Assembly: GCA_002721105.1 (NCBI GenBank) | Contig: PBJL01000031.1 | Coordinates: 78,086 to 142,085, forward strand | DNA from: Acidiferrobacteraceae bacterium | GTDB taxonomy: Bacteria > Pseudomonadota > Gammaproteobacteria > Arenicellales > UBA868 | DNA length: 64,000 nucleotides | Reading direction: 5' to 3' | Part shown: piece by piece, positions 7,680 through 16,940 of the stretch | How the letters are laid out: the number at the start of each line of letters is the position of its first letter | Position numbering within the stretch: the first letter of the stretch is position 1 | Notes under the pieces: model-generated | Told to the model about the DNA's origin: nothing | Seen by the model: only the letters and a program-made list of their open reading frames with translations | The model's database searches: none | Translations under genes and position numbers: made by a program

Positions 7680-9353
7680 ATGATGTATGACAAAAAGAAT
7701 TCTGATGGGCGCGAGACAATGGATGTTGACGTTGTCATAGTAGGTGCAGGGCCCGCCGGCCTAGCAACTGCATGTAAACTTTTGCAACTCTCTCAGGACA
7801 ATAATCACCCCCTTTCTGTTGTAGTTTTAGAAAAAGGCTCTGAAGTTGGAGCACATATACTAAGTGGTGCTGTTATTGAGACAACCGCCCTAGATAACCT
7901 GTTTCCTGATTGGAGGCAGAGCGATATCCCAATGACTACATCCGTAAATTGCGACGAAATCTATTTTTACGGAAAAAGTAACAAGCTTAAATGGCCCATT
8001 TCCTTAGCACCAAAAACAATGCATAACGATGGTAACTATATCGGCAGCTTAGGTAGACTTGTAAAATGGTTAGGTGATCGGGCTGAACAATTGGGGGCAG
8101 ATATTTATCCTGGATTCGCAGCAAGTGAAGTCTTAATAAATGATAACAATGAAGTCATTGGTGTAGCCACAAACGATATGGGTATCAAGAAAGATGGCGC
8201 TAAAAAAGATAGCTTCGAACCTGGCATAGAACTGCACGCAAAGTACACTATATTGGCAGAAGGGTCTAGAGGTCATTTAGGCAAATACTTAATTGAACAT
8301 TATGGGCTCGATCAATATTCCACTCCCCAACACTATGGTTTAGGTTTGAAAGAACTATGGGAAATTGATCCCGAAAAGCATTTATCGGGGCTAGTCGTCC
8401 ATGGGACAGGTTGGCCACTTTCGGAAAGTAAATCTACGGGGGGATCTTTTCTATACCACTTCGATCAGAATTTAGTTGCCCTAGGACTAATAGTTGATCT
8501 TAACTATAGAAATCCATTTTTAAGCCCATTTGATGAATTACAACGCTATAAAACTCATCCATCCATAAGGATGATGCTCGAAGGCGGAAGACGTATCGGT
8601 TACGGAGCTAGATCGATAACAAAAGGTGGCTACAACTCGCTCCCCAAAATGTCGATGCCAGGAGCATTACTGATTGGATGTGATGCAGGAACATTAAATT
8701 TTGCCAAAATTAAAGGTACGCACACAGCAATGCAATCTGGAATTATTGCCGGGGAAATTCTCTTCAGAACGCTAGAGGCTGAAAGTACAGCCGGTAAAAC
8801 TCTTTCTGAGTATGATATTTTATTTAAACAATCTTGGATTTATGATGAACTTAAAAGTGCGCGCAATTTTGGACCCGCACTTCATAAATTTGGACCTATT
8901 TTTGGTGGGGCCTTTAATTTTATTGAACAAAACTGGTTCAATGGACGTTTACCACTCACCTTGAAAGATGAAACAAACGACCATGCAACATTACAATCCT
9001 CAAACCGAAGCAAAGGTATTGAGTATGACAAGCCAGACGGAATTCTAACTTTCGACAAAAATTCATCAGTATTTTTAACTAATACCAATCATGCAGATGA
9101 TCAACCAGTACATCTTCGATTACACGACAACAATATTCCTATAACTAGGAACTTACCAAAATGGGACGAACCTGCCCAAAGATATTGTCCCGCAGGTGTT
9201 TATGAAATTGTGGGTGACCCAAATAATCCAAAATTACAGATAAATGCCCAAAATTGTATACACTGCAAAACATGTGACATCAAAGATCCCAGTCAAAATA
9301 TTAGCTGGGTAACGCCCGAAGGTGGCGGTGGGCCGAACTACACTTCTATGTAA
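7680..9353 (+). CDS. Electron transfer flavoprotein-ubiquinone oxidoreductase
   Basis: Membrane-associated FAD and [4Fe-4S] protein that takes electrons from reduced ETF, loaded by acyl-CoA and dimethylglycine/sarcosine-type dehydrogenases, and delivers them to ubiquinone. The 557 residues match the family. A Rossmann motif V-D-V-V-I-V-G-A-G-P-A-G-L-A is at about 16-29, and the C-terminal cluster domain has Y-C-P-A-G-V-Y then C-I-H-C-K-T-C. ATG codons at 7680, 7683 and 7719 are possible starts; 7719 (M-D-V-D-V-V-I-V) would fit shorter homologues. No good ribosome-binding site helps choose. ETF subunit genes are not in the window. The 3' end is only four bases from the convergent purL end. Confidence 0.96.
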   Translation: MMYDKKNSDGRETMDVDVVIVGAGPAGLATACKLLQLSQDNNHPLSVVVLEKGSEVGAHILSGAVIETTALDNLFPDWRQSDIPMTTSVNCDEIYFYGKSNKLKWPISLAPKTMHNDGNYIGSLGRLVKWLGDRAEQLGADIYPGFAASEVLINDNNEVIGVATNDMGIKKDGAKKDSFEPGIELHAKYTILAEGSRGHLGKYLIEHYGLDQYSTPQHYGLGLKELWEIDPEKHLSGLVVHGTGWPLSESKSTGGSFLYHFDQNLVALGLIVDLNYRNPFLSPFDELQRYKTHPSIRMMLEGGRRIGYGARSITKGGYNSLPKMSMPGALLIGCDAGTLNFAKIKGTHTAMQSGIIAGEILFRTLEAESTAGKTLSEYDILFKQSWIYDELKSARNFGPALHKFGPIFGGAFNFIEQNWFNGRLPLTLKDETNDHATLQSSNRSKGIEYDKPDGILTFDKNSSVFLTNTNHADDQPVHLRLHDNNIPITRNLPKWDEPAQRYCPAGVYEIVGDPNNPKLQINAQNCIHCKTCDIKDPSQNISWVTPEGGGGPNYTSM

Positions 9354-9357
9354 CCTT

Positions 9358-12300
9358 TTAAAAACAAAAATTCCGAGCGTTTTCAAACATTTTTAACCAA
9401 GGAGAAAACTGACCCCAATTGTCAGGAATCCAGGAACAAGTAATTGATCGCACCATTCTTTCCGGATGCGGCATCATTATAGTAACTCTACCATCATTGC
9501 TACAAAAAGCAGTGTAACCACCTTCGGAGCCATTTGGATTTAGAGGATAAATCTCGGTCGGATTATCATAATTGTCAATATAACGAAGACTAATTTTCTT
9601 TTCTCTTAGCAGGAAATCCATATCGTCGTCGTTATATTGAGTCCTCCCTTCACCATGCGCTATAACAATGGGTAAACGCATCCCTTGAAGATCTTTGAAT
9701 AATATTGATTGGCTTTCAATTATTTCGACCATTACTAAACGGGATTCAAATTGTTCAGATGTATTTTTAATGAAGTGTGGCCAATGTTCCGAACCCGGTA
9801 TAAGATCCCGCAACTGGGACAACATTTGGCATCCATTACAAACCCCAAAGGTAAAAGTATCTTCCTTTTTGAAAAAGCCCTCAAACTGGTCTCGCAATCT
9901 TGGGGCGTAGAGAATAGACTTTGCCCAACCATTCCCCGCGCCAAGTACATCTCCATAAGAAAAACCTCCACATGCTACAAGCCCATTGAAATCTTCCAAT
10001 TTTTGAGCGCCTGACGACAGATCCGTCATGGTGACATCATATGTAGCAAACCCTGCTGTAAAAAAAGCTGAAGCCATTTCTAAGTGTCCATTGACACCTT
10101 GCTCCCGAAGCACTGCTATTTTTGGTTTTCCATTCATTGATGTAAAAACATTTTGATTCTTATTGTCTTTGGTTGGCAACGAGTCTGAATGCAGTCCAGG
10201 ATCCTCAAGATCAAGCAAACGGTCATACTCTTCATTAGCACAGTCAGGATCATCTCTCATTTTTTGAATAGCCCAGGATGTCTCAGACCATTTTCTATGT
10301 AAACCGGCCCTGTTCTCTTCGAAAAGAAGTTTTTTACCTGAATAAATACGGATATGGTCATGGTAAGTAGAAACTCCTCCCAATATATTCGAGTATTTTT
10401 CTAACCCGTACTGCTTAAGTATGGCTTTGACATTAGGCATCCTAGTGTTTGAGACTTGAAGAACGAAACCTAATTCTTCATTGAATAAGTAGCTTATTGG
10501 ATTTTCATCACCAATATCAATTTCTAATCCAACTCTTCCCGCGAAAGCCATCTCTAACAATACCATTATCAAACCACCATCGGAGCGATCATGATACGCC
10601 AAACCCAATCCTTCATTAAGCAATATGCGTGTAGCTGAGAAAAAGTTTTTCAGTATTTCGACTGACTCAACATCTGGTGTCTCATCACCAATGGCATTAA
10701 AAACTTGCGTTAGTGCAGATCCAGACAATCTTTGCTTTCCCTTCGCTAAATCAACAAACATAAGTGACGTGTCACTTTGTTTTGTTAACGTTGGCGTCCA
10801 TACTTTTCGTATATTAGTAATAGGAGCATAAGCTGTAACCGCTAAAGTAACTGGTGAAATAACTTTCCAATTTATAGAACTATTTTCCCAGGAACTTGAC
10901 ATTGATAGTGAATCTTTGCCAACAGGAATAGAGATTCCTAATTGTGGGCATAACTCCAAAGCTACCGCTCGAACGGTTTCATAAAGCTTAGCCTTTTCAC
11001 CACTTTGATCGGTGCAGGCCATCCAATTGGCGGATAGTTTCACCGAACTTAAATTTTTTACCGAGGCAGCAGCAATGTTGGTTAGTGATTCTGCAACCGC
11101 CATTCGACCGCTTGATGGAGGACTAACCAATGCAATTGGTGCCTTTTCACCGATTGCTATCGCTTCGCCTGAAATACCCCAAAAATCACTTGAAGTAACA
11201 CCAACATCTGCTACGGGAACTTGCCATGGGCCTACCATTGGATCGCGCACTATTTTGCCTCCAACACTCCGATCACCAATGTTGATGAGAAACGATTTAT
11301 CACCCACTGCAGGTAGCTTGATAACTCTATTTAACGCTTCAGCCAAATCAACATTCTTTAAGGAGCTACACATACTTCTTTTTGATTGAGTATTACATAC
11401 AATTTCTAATTGTGAATTCTCTTTGAAAAGAAAGTTCATATCTACGTTCACTGGATTCGGAAAATCCAGCTGTTGATTTATTAAATTATTGTCAGGAACG
11501 CGACTATCTTTGACTTGTAAAAGATTTGTTTTGGAAGCTCTTCCAACAATTTGATAGGGGCAGGATTCCCTCTCGCAAATATCCGAAAAATCATCAACGC
11601 GATCCTCAAGAATTGCTAAAACATACCGTTCCTGTGCTTCGTTGCACCAAATTTCCATTGGGGACATGCTATCATCGGCAATATTTATATTAGCTAGATC
11701 TATATAGGCGCCGCACTTTGAATCTCTTACAAGCTCAGGTAACGCGTTGCTTAGCCCTCCCGCCCCAACATCATGGATCGATAAGATTGGGTTCTGGTCA
11801 CCTAAGGATATACAGCTATTAAGAACTTCCTGACAGCGGCGTTGAATTTCTGGGTTGCCTCTTTGCACAGATGCAAAATCTAAAGCCTCAGTACCATCGC
11901 CAGAATCACGACTAGACGAAGCACCTCCCCCTAAACCGATTAACATTGCAGGCCCACCAAGCACTATCAAGAGTCCGCCAGCTGGAATGGGTAATTTCTT
12001 CACATGTTTTCGACGAATATTTCCCAGGCCGCCTGCTAGCATGATAGGCTTGTGGTAGCCCCAACGGCAGCGGCTTTCCGTTGAGTCTTCGTCGGTCGCT
12101 AATTCTAATGTCCGAAAATAACCGGCGATATTAGGTCGACCAAATTCATTATTGAACGATGCTGCGCCTAGCGGCGCATCTATCATAATCTCAAGAGGGG
12201 TAGCCAGTCTTTTTGGATTAGATGGCGAAATTTCCCAGGCTCTATCAAAACCCGGGATATGTAAATTAGATACAGAAAATCCTGTCACTCCTGCCTTAGG

Positions 12301-13278
12301 AGTACCTCCTCTACCTGTGGCTCCCTCATCTCTGATTTCGCCACCAGAGCCAGTAGCAGCTCCTGGAAAAGGAGATATCCCGGTTGGGTGGTTATGTGTT
12401 TCGACTTTTGCGACAATATCTGCGGGCTCATGATGGCATTGATATTCCCTAGTTAGATGGTTTGATAAAAACCAAGCACTGTTTCCACCCTCCAATACCG
12501 CTGCATTATCATCATATGCCACAAGAGTGCCGATTCCATTCTTTCTGTGTGTATCTTTGATCATCTCAAACAACGAATGATCTTGCCTTTGATCATCAAT
12601 TACCCACGACGCGTTAAATTGTTTGTGTCTGCAATGCTCCGAATTTACCTGCGCAAACATCATTAACTCAGCATCTGTTGGGCCTCTTTTCAATTGCCGA
12701 TATTCATGCAACAAATATTCGACCTCACTCTCTGACAACGCCAGTCCTAATTCTTGATTAGCTTTAATTAAAGCGTTTTTTCCGTTATTCCCAGAATATA
12801 CTGTTCTTAATGGTTGAGATTTTGGCGATTCAAATATCGAAGAAAATTGTTGGGGATGATCCAATACAGATTGTGTAAGTGGATCATGAAGAAATGATCC
12901 TATATCGGTCAATTCTTCGACGCTACAATCTTTGATCTGCCACTGTATACCCCGCTCTATGCGATTCAAGTCGATTAGATTACACTTCTTAACTATCTCA
13001 GTTGCTTTACTTGACCATGGGGAAATTGTGCCGAGTCGGGGTATAACAGTAATACTTGGGTATCCACCAGTATTTGTTTGTGGAAAAATAAATAGTTCTG
13101 TATTGAGGAGTTTGCTAAGAGCTTCGCCAGTACTCTTTGGAGCCAATTCGTCGCATTCTAGAAAGTATACAAAATGAGGGATTATGTCCTTGACATTTGG
13201 TACAACTTCACGAATCGCGTGTAAGCGTTGATCTAGCCGAAATCTTGACTCAGCAATATCGCCTAAAAAAATTAACAC
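9358..13278 (-). CDS. purL: Phosphoribosylformylglycinamidine synthase
   Basis: Large single-chain FGAM synthase (1306 residues), fourth step of purine synthesis, using glutamine and ATP. The N-terminal and two AIRS-like domains are present (H-S-E-H-C-R-H-K near 215 and V-E-T-H-N-H-P near 297), and a C-terminal class I glutaminase has the nucleophile in G-V-C-N-G-C-Q-M-L and the His-Glu pair in M-P-H-P-E-R. This is the long proteobacterial form, not the PurL/PurQ/PurS complex. The start is GTG at 13278 with no clear ribosome-binding site; it lies 13 nt after purC on the same strand and may be coupled to it. Confidence 0.97.
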   Translation of the reverse strand: MLIFLGDIAESRFRLDQRLHAIREVVPNVKDIIPHFVYFLECDELAPKSTGEALSKLLNTELFIFPQTNTGGYPSITVIPRLGTISPWSSKATEIVKKCNLIDLNRIERGIQWQIKDCSVEELTDIGSFLHDPLTQSVLDHPQQFSSIFESPKSQPLRTVYSGNNGKNALIKANQELGLALSESEVEYLLHEYRQLKRGPTDAELMMFAQVNSEHCRHKQFNASWVIDDQRQDHSLFEMIKDTHRKNGIGTLVAYDDNAAVLEGGNSAWFLSNHLTREYQCHHEPADIVAKVETHNHPTGISPFPGAATGSGGEIRDEGATGRGGTPKAGVTGFSVSNLHIPGFDRAWEISPSNPKRLATPLEIMIDAPLGAASFNNEFGRPNIAGYFRTLELATDEDSTESRCRWGYHKPIMLAGGLGNIRRKHVKKLPIPAGGLLIVLGGPAMLIGLGGGASSSRDSGDGTEALDFASVQRGNPEIQRRCQEVLNSCISLGDQNPILSIHDVGAGGLSNALPELVRDSKCGAYIDLANINIADDSMSPMEIWCNEAQERYVLAILEDRVDDFSDICERESCPYQIVGRASKTNLLQVKDSRVPDNNLINQQLDFPNPVNVDMNFLFKENSQLEIVCNTQSKRSMCSSLKNVDLAEALNRVIKLPAVGDKSFLINIGDRSVGGKIVRDPMVGPWQVPVADVGVTSSDFWGISGEAIAIGEKAPIALVSPPSSGRMAVAESLTNIAAASVKNLSSVKLSANWMACTDQSGEKAKLYETVRAVALELCPQLGISIPVGKDSLSMSSSWENSSINWKVISPVTLAVTAYAPITNIRKVWTPTLTKQSDTSLMFVDLAKGKQRLSGSALTQVFNAIGDETPDVESVEILKNFFSATRILLNEGLGLAYHDRSDGGLIMVLLEMAFAGRVGLEIDIGDENPISYLFNEELGFVLQVSNTRMPNVKAILKQYGLEKYSNILGGVSTYHDHIRIYSGKKLLFEENRAGLHRKWSETSWAIQKMRDDPDCANEEYDRLLDLEDPGLHSDSLPTKDNKNQNVFTSMNGKPKIAVLREQGVNGHLEMASAFFTAGFATYDVTMTDLSSGAQKLEDFNGLVACGGFSYGDVLGAGNGWAKSILYAPRLRDQFEGFFKKEDTFTFGVCNGCQMLSQLRDLIPGSEHWPHFIKNTSEQFESRLVMVEIIESQSILFKDLQGMRLPIVIAHGEGRTQYNDDDMDFLLREKKISLRYIDNYDNPTEIYPLNPNGSEGGYTAFCSNDGRVTIMMPHPERMVRSITCSWIPDNWGQFSPWLKMFENARNFCF

Positions 13279-13291
13279 TTGAGTGCGTGAT

Positions 13292-14032
13292 TTAGTTTGA
13301 ACCAGTTGTTTCTCTTATACCGCTTAAATCAACTCCCAATCGCAACGCAACTTCTTCATACGCTTCGACTACGCCTCCTAGGCCTCGTCGAAAACGATCT
13401 TTATCAAGTTTTCGCCTGGTGTCGGCGTCCCATAATCGGCATCCATCGGGAGTGAATTCATCGCCTAAAAATAACTTTTCTTTGGCTCGCCCAAATTCTA
13501 ATTTAAAATCTACTAAAATCATGCCGTTATCCTGAAAAATCTTAGAGAGTATAGTGTTCACTCTAAAACTAAGATTTTTCATTATTGTGATCTCGCTATC
13601 AGATGCCCATCCAAAGCTAAGAATATGGCACTCATTTACCAAGGGATCATGTCTTTCATCATCTTTTAAAAAGAATTCAAATGTTGGAGGAATAAGCTCT
13701 AATCCATCCTCAATTCCATATCGTTTACACAGTGAACCTGTCGCTATATTACGAACTACACATTCTATAGGAATCATATCTAAGTTTTTTACGATAGATT
13801 CCGTGTTACTTAACAGGCGCTCGAAATGAGTCGCCACTCCAGATTTCTCAAGTTTTTCTAAAATAAATGCATTAAATCGATTATTTACCGCGCCCTTTCT
13901 TTCAAATTGCTCAATGATTTCGCCATCGAACGCAGAGGTATCATCCCGAAACTCCATAATAAGATGTTCGGGATCATCGGTTTCAAAAAGCGTTTTTGCT
14001 TTTCCTGAATATAAAGGTTCTAAACGTTTCAT
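13292..14032 (-). CDS. purC: SAICAR synthetase
   Basis: Joins CAIR and aspartate in purine synthesis. The 246-residue product begins [14 protein letters not shown] and contains the signature I-P-I-E-C-V-V-R-N followed by A-T-G-S, with L-V-D-F-K-L-E-F-G for substrate and metal binding. Length is slightly above the usual 235-240. It sits between dapA (34 nt upstream) and purL (13 nt downstream) on the same strand. In many gammaproteobacteria bamC lies between dapA and purC; it is absent here. Confidence 0.97.
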   Translation of the reverse strand: MKRLEPLYSGKAKTLFETDDPEHLIMEFRDDTSAFDGEIIEQFERKGAVNNRFNAFILEKLEKSGVATHFERLLSNTESIVKNLDMIPIECVVRNIATGSLCKRYGIEDGLELIPPTFEFFLKDDERHDPLVNECHILSFGWASDSEITIMKNLSFRVNTILSKIFQDNGMILVDFKLEFGRAKEKLFLGDEFTPDGCRLWDADTRRKLDKDRFRRGLGGVVEAYEEVALRLGVDLSGIRETTGSN

Positions 14033-14066
14033 ATTGATGTGATTTCAATTAATGTTGATTAGTTAG

Positions 14067-14942
14067 TTATAGAGCATCCGCTTTAACCATAGCGCTTCTT
14101 ACTTCATCGAAATAGAGAGAATTTAAGGGAACCAACGGTAGACGAATATTATTCATTATGTGCCCCTGTTGCGCTACCGCCCATTTCGTAGGAATCGGAT
14201 TTGATTCCACAAACAACGCGGAATGCAGCTCGCTCAATTTCTCATCATATTTTAAGGCAGTTGCATGATCTCCACTAACAGCTGCGGAACACATCTTATG
14301 CATGAGATTCGGAGCCACGTTCGCAGTAACGGAAATTGTACCTTTTGCGCCAGCAAGCATAAGCTGACAGCAGGTGCCATCCTCACCAGAATATACAAAA
14401 AAATCAGGTTGTGATCGTTGGATTAAGTCTGCTCCTCTATCTAAATCATTTGTCGCATCCTTAATGCCAATAATGTTATCAATTTCGGCTAATTTTAAGG
14501 CCGTTTCATTTGTTAAATCTACACCCGTTCGACCAGGAACGTTATATAGTATTTGGGGAATCATCACTGATTCAGCAACCGTTCGAAAATGCTTATAAAG
14601 GCCTTCCTGTGGGGGTTTGTTGTAGTATGGAACAACGATGAGACAACCGCTGACTCCTACGTCGACTGCCTTTTTGGTAAGAAATATTGTTTCATCTGTT
14701 GAGTTAGATCCAGTGCCTCCGATAACTGGCACTCTTTCCGATACATAATCCACAGTCCGGGCGATAACCTCTATATGCTCATCATGACTCAGTGTAGCCG
14801 ACTCCCCTGTTGTTCCCACAGAAATTATCGCGTCGGTTCCTTCTTGGATATGATGCTCCACTAGGGTATTAAGCCTTTTCCAGTCGATAGCGCCAGTATT
14901 ATCCATTGGTGTCACTAAAGCGACCATGCTTCCTGTAAACAT
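14067..14942 (-). CDS. dapA: 4-Hydroxy-tetrahydrodipicolinate synthase
   Basis: First committed enzyme of the diaminopimelate/lysine branch, condensing pyruvate with aspartate semialdehyde. From ATG 14942 the product has 291 residues, the normal length, and begins M-F-T-G-S-M-V-A-L-V-T-P-M. The frame remains open to an ATG at 15020, but the extra 26 residues are atypical and the inner ATG is preceded by GGAGGAGTGAAGGAAGAC, a strong ribosome-binding region. Motifs include G-T-T-G-E-S-A-T-L, Y-Y-N-K-P-P and Y-N-V-P-G-R-T, and the Schiff-base Lys is in I-I-G-I-K-D-A-T. It heads dapA-purC-purL on the minus strand. dapD, a later step, begins at the other end of the window. Confidence 0.96.
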   Translation of the reverse strand: MFTGSMVALVTPMDNTGAIDWKRLNTLVEHHIQEGTDAIISVGTTGESATLSHDEHIEVIARTVDYVSERVPVIGGTGSNSTDETIFLTKKAVDVGVSGCLIVVPYYNKPPQEGLYKHFRTVAESVMIPQILYNVPGRTGVDLTNETALKLAEIDNIIGIKDATNDLDRGADLIQRSQPDFFVYSGEDGTCCQLMLAGAKGTISVTANVAPNLMHKMCSAAVSGDHATALKYDEKLSELHSALFVESNPIPTKWAVAQQGHIMNNIRLPLVPLNSLYFDEVRSAMVKADAL

Positions 14943-15051
14943 GTCTTCCTTCACTCCTCCAATCCTGCAACATTGAACGATGTTTTCTACGATGTTACTT
15001 TTACATTCTCCATTTGACAAGAAAGCTTTTTAAAATCGTTTCAAAACCTAT

Positions 15052-15228
15052 CTATTTTGCAAGGTATTTGATTTTATATACCCCTTCTTTCAACGGGAAA
15101 GACATAATTACTAAACTCCTAAATGATTTCTCATGATTCTGCGGAACATATTCATTTTTTTCACCGACGTCTGCTATACATACATTCGTATTTTCTGGAT
15201 AATCATGATATGAACAGATAACTACCAT
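15052..15228 (-). CDS. Possible small protein, 58 residues, unknown
   Basis: An open frame from ATG 15228 to TAG 15052 fills most of the spacer upstream of dapA. The product begins M-V-V-I-C-S-Y-H-D-Y and ends E-G-V-Y-K-I-K-Y-L-A-K; its composition looks protein-like and it has no signal peptide or membrane segment. The first ATG has no ribosome-binding site. An internal in-frame ATG at 15105, preceded by TTAGGAGTTTAGTAATT, would give a 17-residue peptide with four lysines. It may be a real small gene, a leader peptide, a gene remnant or chance. I recognise no family. Confidence 0.3.
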   Translation of the reverse strand: MVVICSYHDYPENTNVCIADVGEKNEYVPQNHEKSFRSLVIMSFPLKEGVYKIKYLAK

Positions 15229-15292
15229 TTTTCGAATAATTAACGTGGTTTATGAGTGTCGGTTTCTCACTCTGATGATGAGGTTTTTACGG

Positions 15293-16912
15293 ATGACAAT
15301 TTTTGAAAAAAACTTACCAAAAAATTCTGCTAACTATGTGCCACTCTCACCAATCAGCTTTCTAAAACGGGCTGCCCAAGTTGTTCCCGATAAAATAGCA
15401 ATTATCGATGGGCATAGACGATACACATACAAGGATTTTTACCAAAGATCTTTAATGCTGGCCACAGCACTTCGCAATCGAGGTTTACAACCTGGAGACT
15501 GTATTGCGATCATGGCTGGAAATATTCCAGAAATGTTAGAAGCTCATAATGGCATTCCATTAATGGGTGGGGTATTGAATTCCTTGAACATCCGCCTCGA
15601 TGCCGAAACTATATATTTTATTCTAGAACATGGTGAAGCAAAAGTACTGCTTGTTGACGACACTTACGCTCTAATTATCAAAGAGATTTTTAGGAAGCTT
15701 AAGAAAAACATTCTATTAATTCAGATTAGTGACCCCGCTAAAGATGCTCTAACACAACTAGGCGGCATTGAGTATGAAGAATTTTTAGCAGAAGGTATAA
15801 ATTCGTGTGAATTTCATGAGCCCAAGGATGAATGGCAAGCCTTATCGCTCCTTTACACATCAGGCACCACAGGTAATCCTAAGGGATGTGTCTATCATCA
15901 CAGGGGGGCCTACCTTAATTCGTTGGGAAACATGCATACCTTGGGTTTAGACAATAAATCGATTTACCTATGGACACTACCGATGTTTCATTGTGACGGT
16001 TGGACATTCACATGGGCAGTTACCGCAGCGCAAGGTACTCATGTCTGTTTAAGAAAGGTAGACCCTCGTACTATCTTCAGGCTAATCGCTAATGAGCGAG
16101 TAACACATATGTGTGGAGCACCCATTGTTCTCAACATGCTCATCAATGCGACCGAAGATGAGAAATCATCATTTCCACAGCAAGTCCAAATCGCTACTGG
16201 AGGCGCCGCACACCCATCTATCGTCATTGAAAAAATGGAACAACATGGTTTTATTGTGACACACTTGTATGGCCTCACAGAAACATATGGGCCTGCAACA
16301 GTTTGTGTACCTAAAGATGAATGGGAAGATTTACATGATGTAGAACGTTCCTCAATGATTGCTAGGCAGGGTGTTCATTATGGGACATTAGAAGATAGTT
16401 CTGTAAAAGATCCCAATACAATGGAAGATGTTCCTTGGGACGCTAAAACAATTGGTGAGGTAATGATAAGGGGAAATACTGTAATGAAAGGCTACCTCAA
16501 AAACCAAGAAGCAACCAAAAAGGCTCTAAAAGGTGGCTGGTTACGCACAGGTGATCTTGCTGTACGACATCCTGATAGCTATATTGAAATAAAGGACCGA
16601 TCAAAAGATATTATTATCTCTGGTGGTGAGAATATATCTAGCTTGGAAATTGAAGAGGTTCTATATCGTCATCCCGACATAGTAGAAGCCGCGGTGGTTG
16701 CGAAGCCAGACAAAGATTGGGGGGAATCACCATGCGCCTTCATTACTCTGAAAGTTGGCATTACTCTCTCCTCCGAGGAAGTTATCACATTCTGCCGAAA
16801 GAATATGGCTCATTTTAAAGTGCCTAAAACGATTGTAGTATGCGCCTTACCAAAAACATCCACTGGTAAAATCCAAAAATTTATGTTGAGGGATCGCGCA
16901 AAAGAGCTTTAA
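15293..16912 (+). CDS. AMP-forming acyl-CoA synthetase (short/medium chain)
   Basis: Activates a carboxylic acid to its acyl-CoA through an acyl-adenylate. From ATG 15293 there are 539 residues; the frame is open 16 codons further up, but GAGG stands nine bases before this ATG. Motifs: L-Y-T-S-G-T-T-G-N-P-K-G (P-loop-like A3), L-Y-G-L-T-E-T-Y-G (A5), G-W-L-R-T-G-D-L-A (A7), K-D-R-S-K-D-I-I-I-S-G-G-E-N (A8) and the catalytic Lys in T-S-T-G-K-I-Q-K. The start S-A-N-Y-V-P-L-S-P-I-S-F-L and M-F-H-C-D-G-W-T-F-T-W place it with acids such as propionate, butyrate or methylmercaptopropionate (DmdB-like). Neighbouring propionyl-CoA genes favour a short-chain acid, which is inference. Its 3' end faces pccB 28 nt away. 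Confidence 0.9.
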   Translation: MTIFEKNLPKNSANYVPLSPISFLKRAAQVVPDKIAIIDGHRRYTYKDFYQRSLMLATALRNRGLQPGDCIAIMAGNIPEMLEAHNGIPLMGGVLNSLNIRLDAETIYFILEHGEAKVLLVDDTYALIIKEIFRKLKKNILLIQISDPAKDALTQLGGIEYEEFLAEGINSCEFHEPKDEWQALSLLYTSGTTGNPKGCVYHHRGAYLNSLGNMHTLGLDNKSIYLWTLPMFHCDGWTFTWAVTAAQGTHVCLRKVDPRTIFRLIANERVTHMCGAPIVLNMLINATEDEKSSFPQQVQIATGGAAHPSIVIEKMEQHGFIVTHLYGLTETYGPATVCVPKDEWEDLHDVERSSMIARQGVHYGTLEDSSVKDPNTMEDVPWDAKTIGEVMIRGNTVMKGYLKNQEATKKALKGGWLRTGDLAVRHPDSYIEIKDRSKDIIISGGENISSLEIEEVLYRHPDIVEAAVVAKPDKDWGESPCAFITLKVGITLSSEEVITFCRKNMAHFKVPKTIVVCALPKTSTGKIQKFMLRDRAKEL

Positions 16913-16940
16913 GATTTAAAGACCGAAGGTAGGGTTAATT

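Noticed and set aside
7499..7738. 79-codon minus-strand open frame overlapping the ETF-QO start
   Set aside because: It begins inside the well-supported ETF-QO gene on the opposite strand, has no ribosome-binding site, and its product has no recognisable domain or family feature.
14943..15020. N-terminal extension of DapA from ATG 15020
   Set aside because: The 26 extra residues are absent from the family and a much stronger ribosome-binding region precedes ATG 14942.
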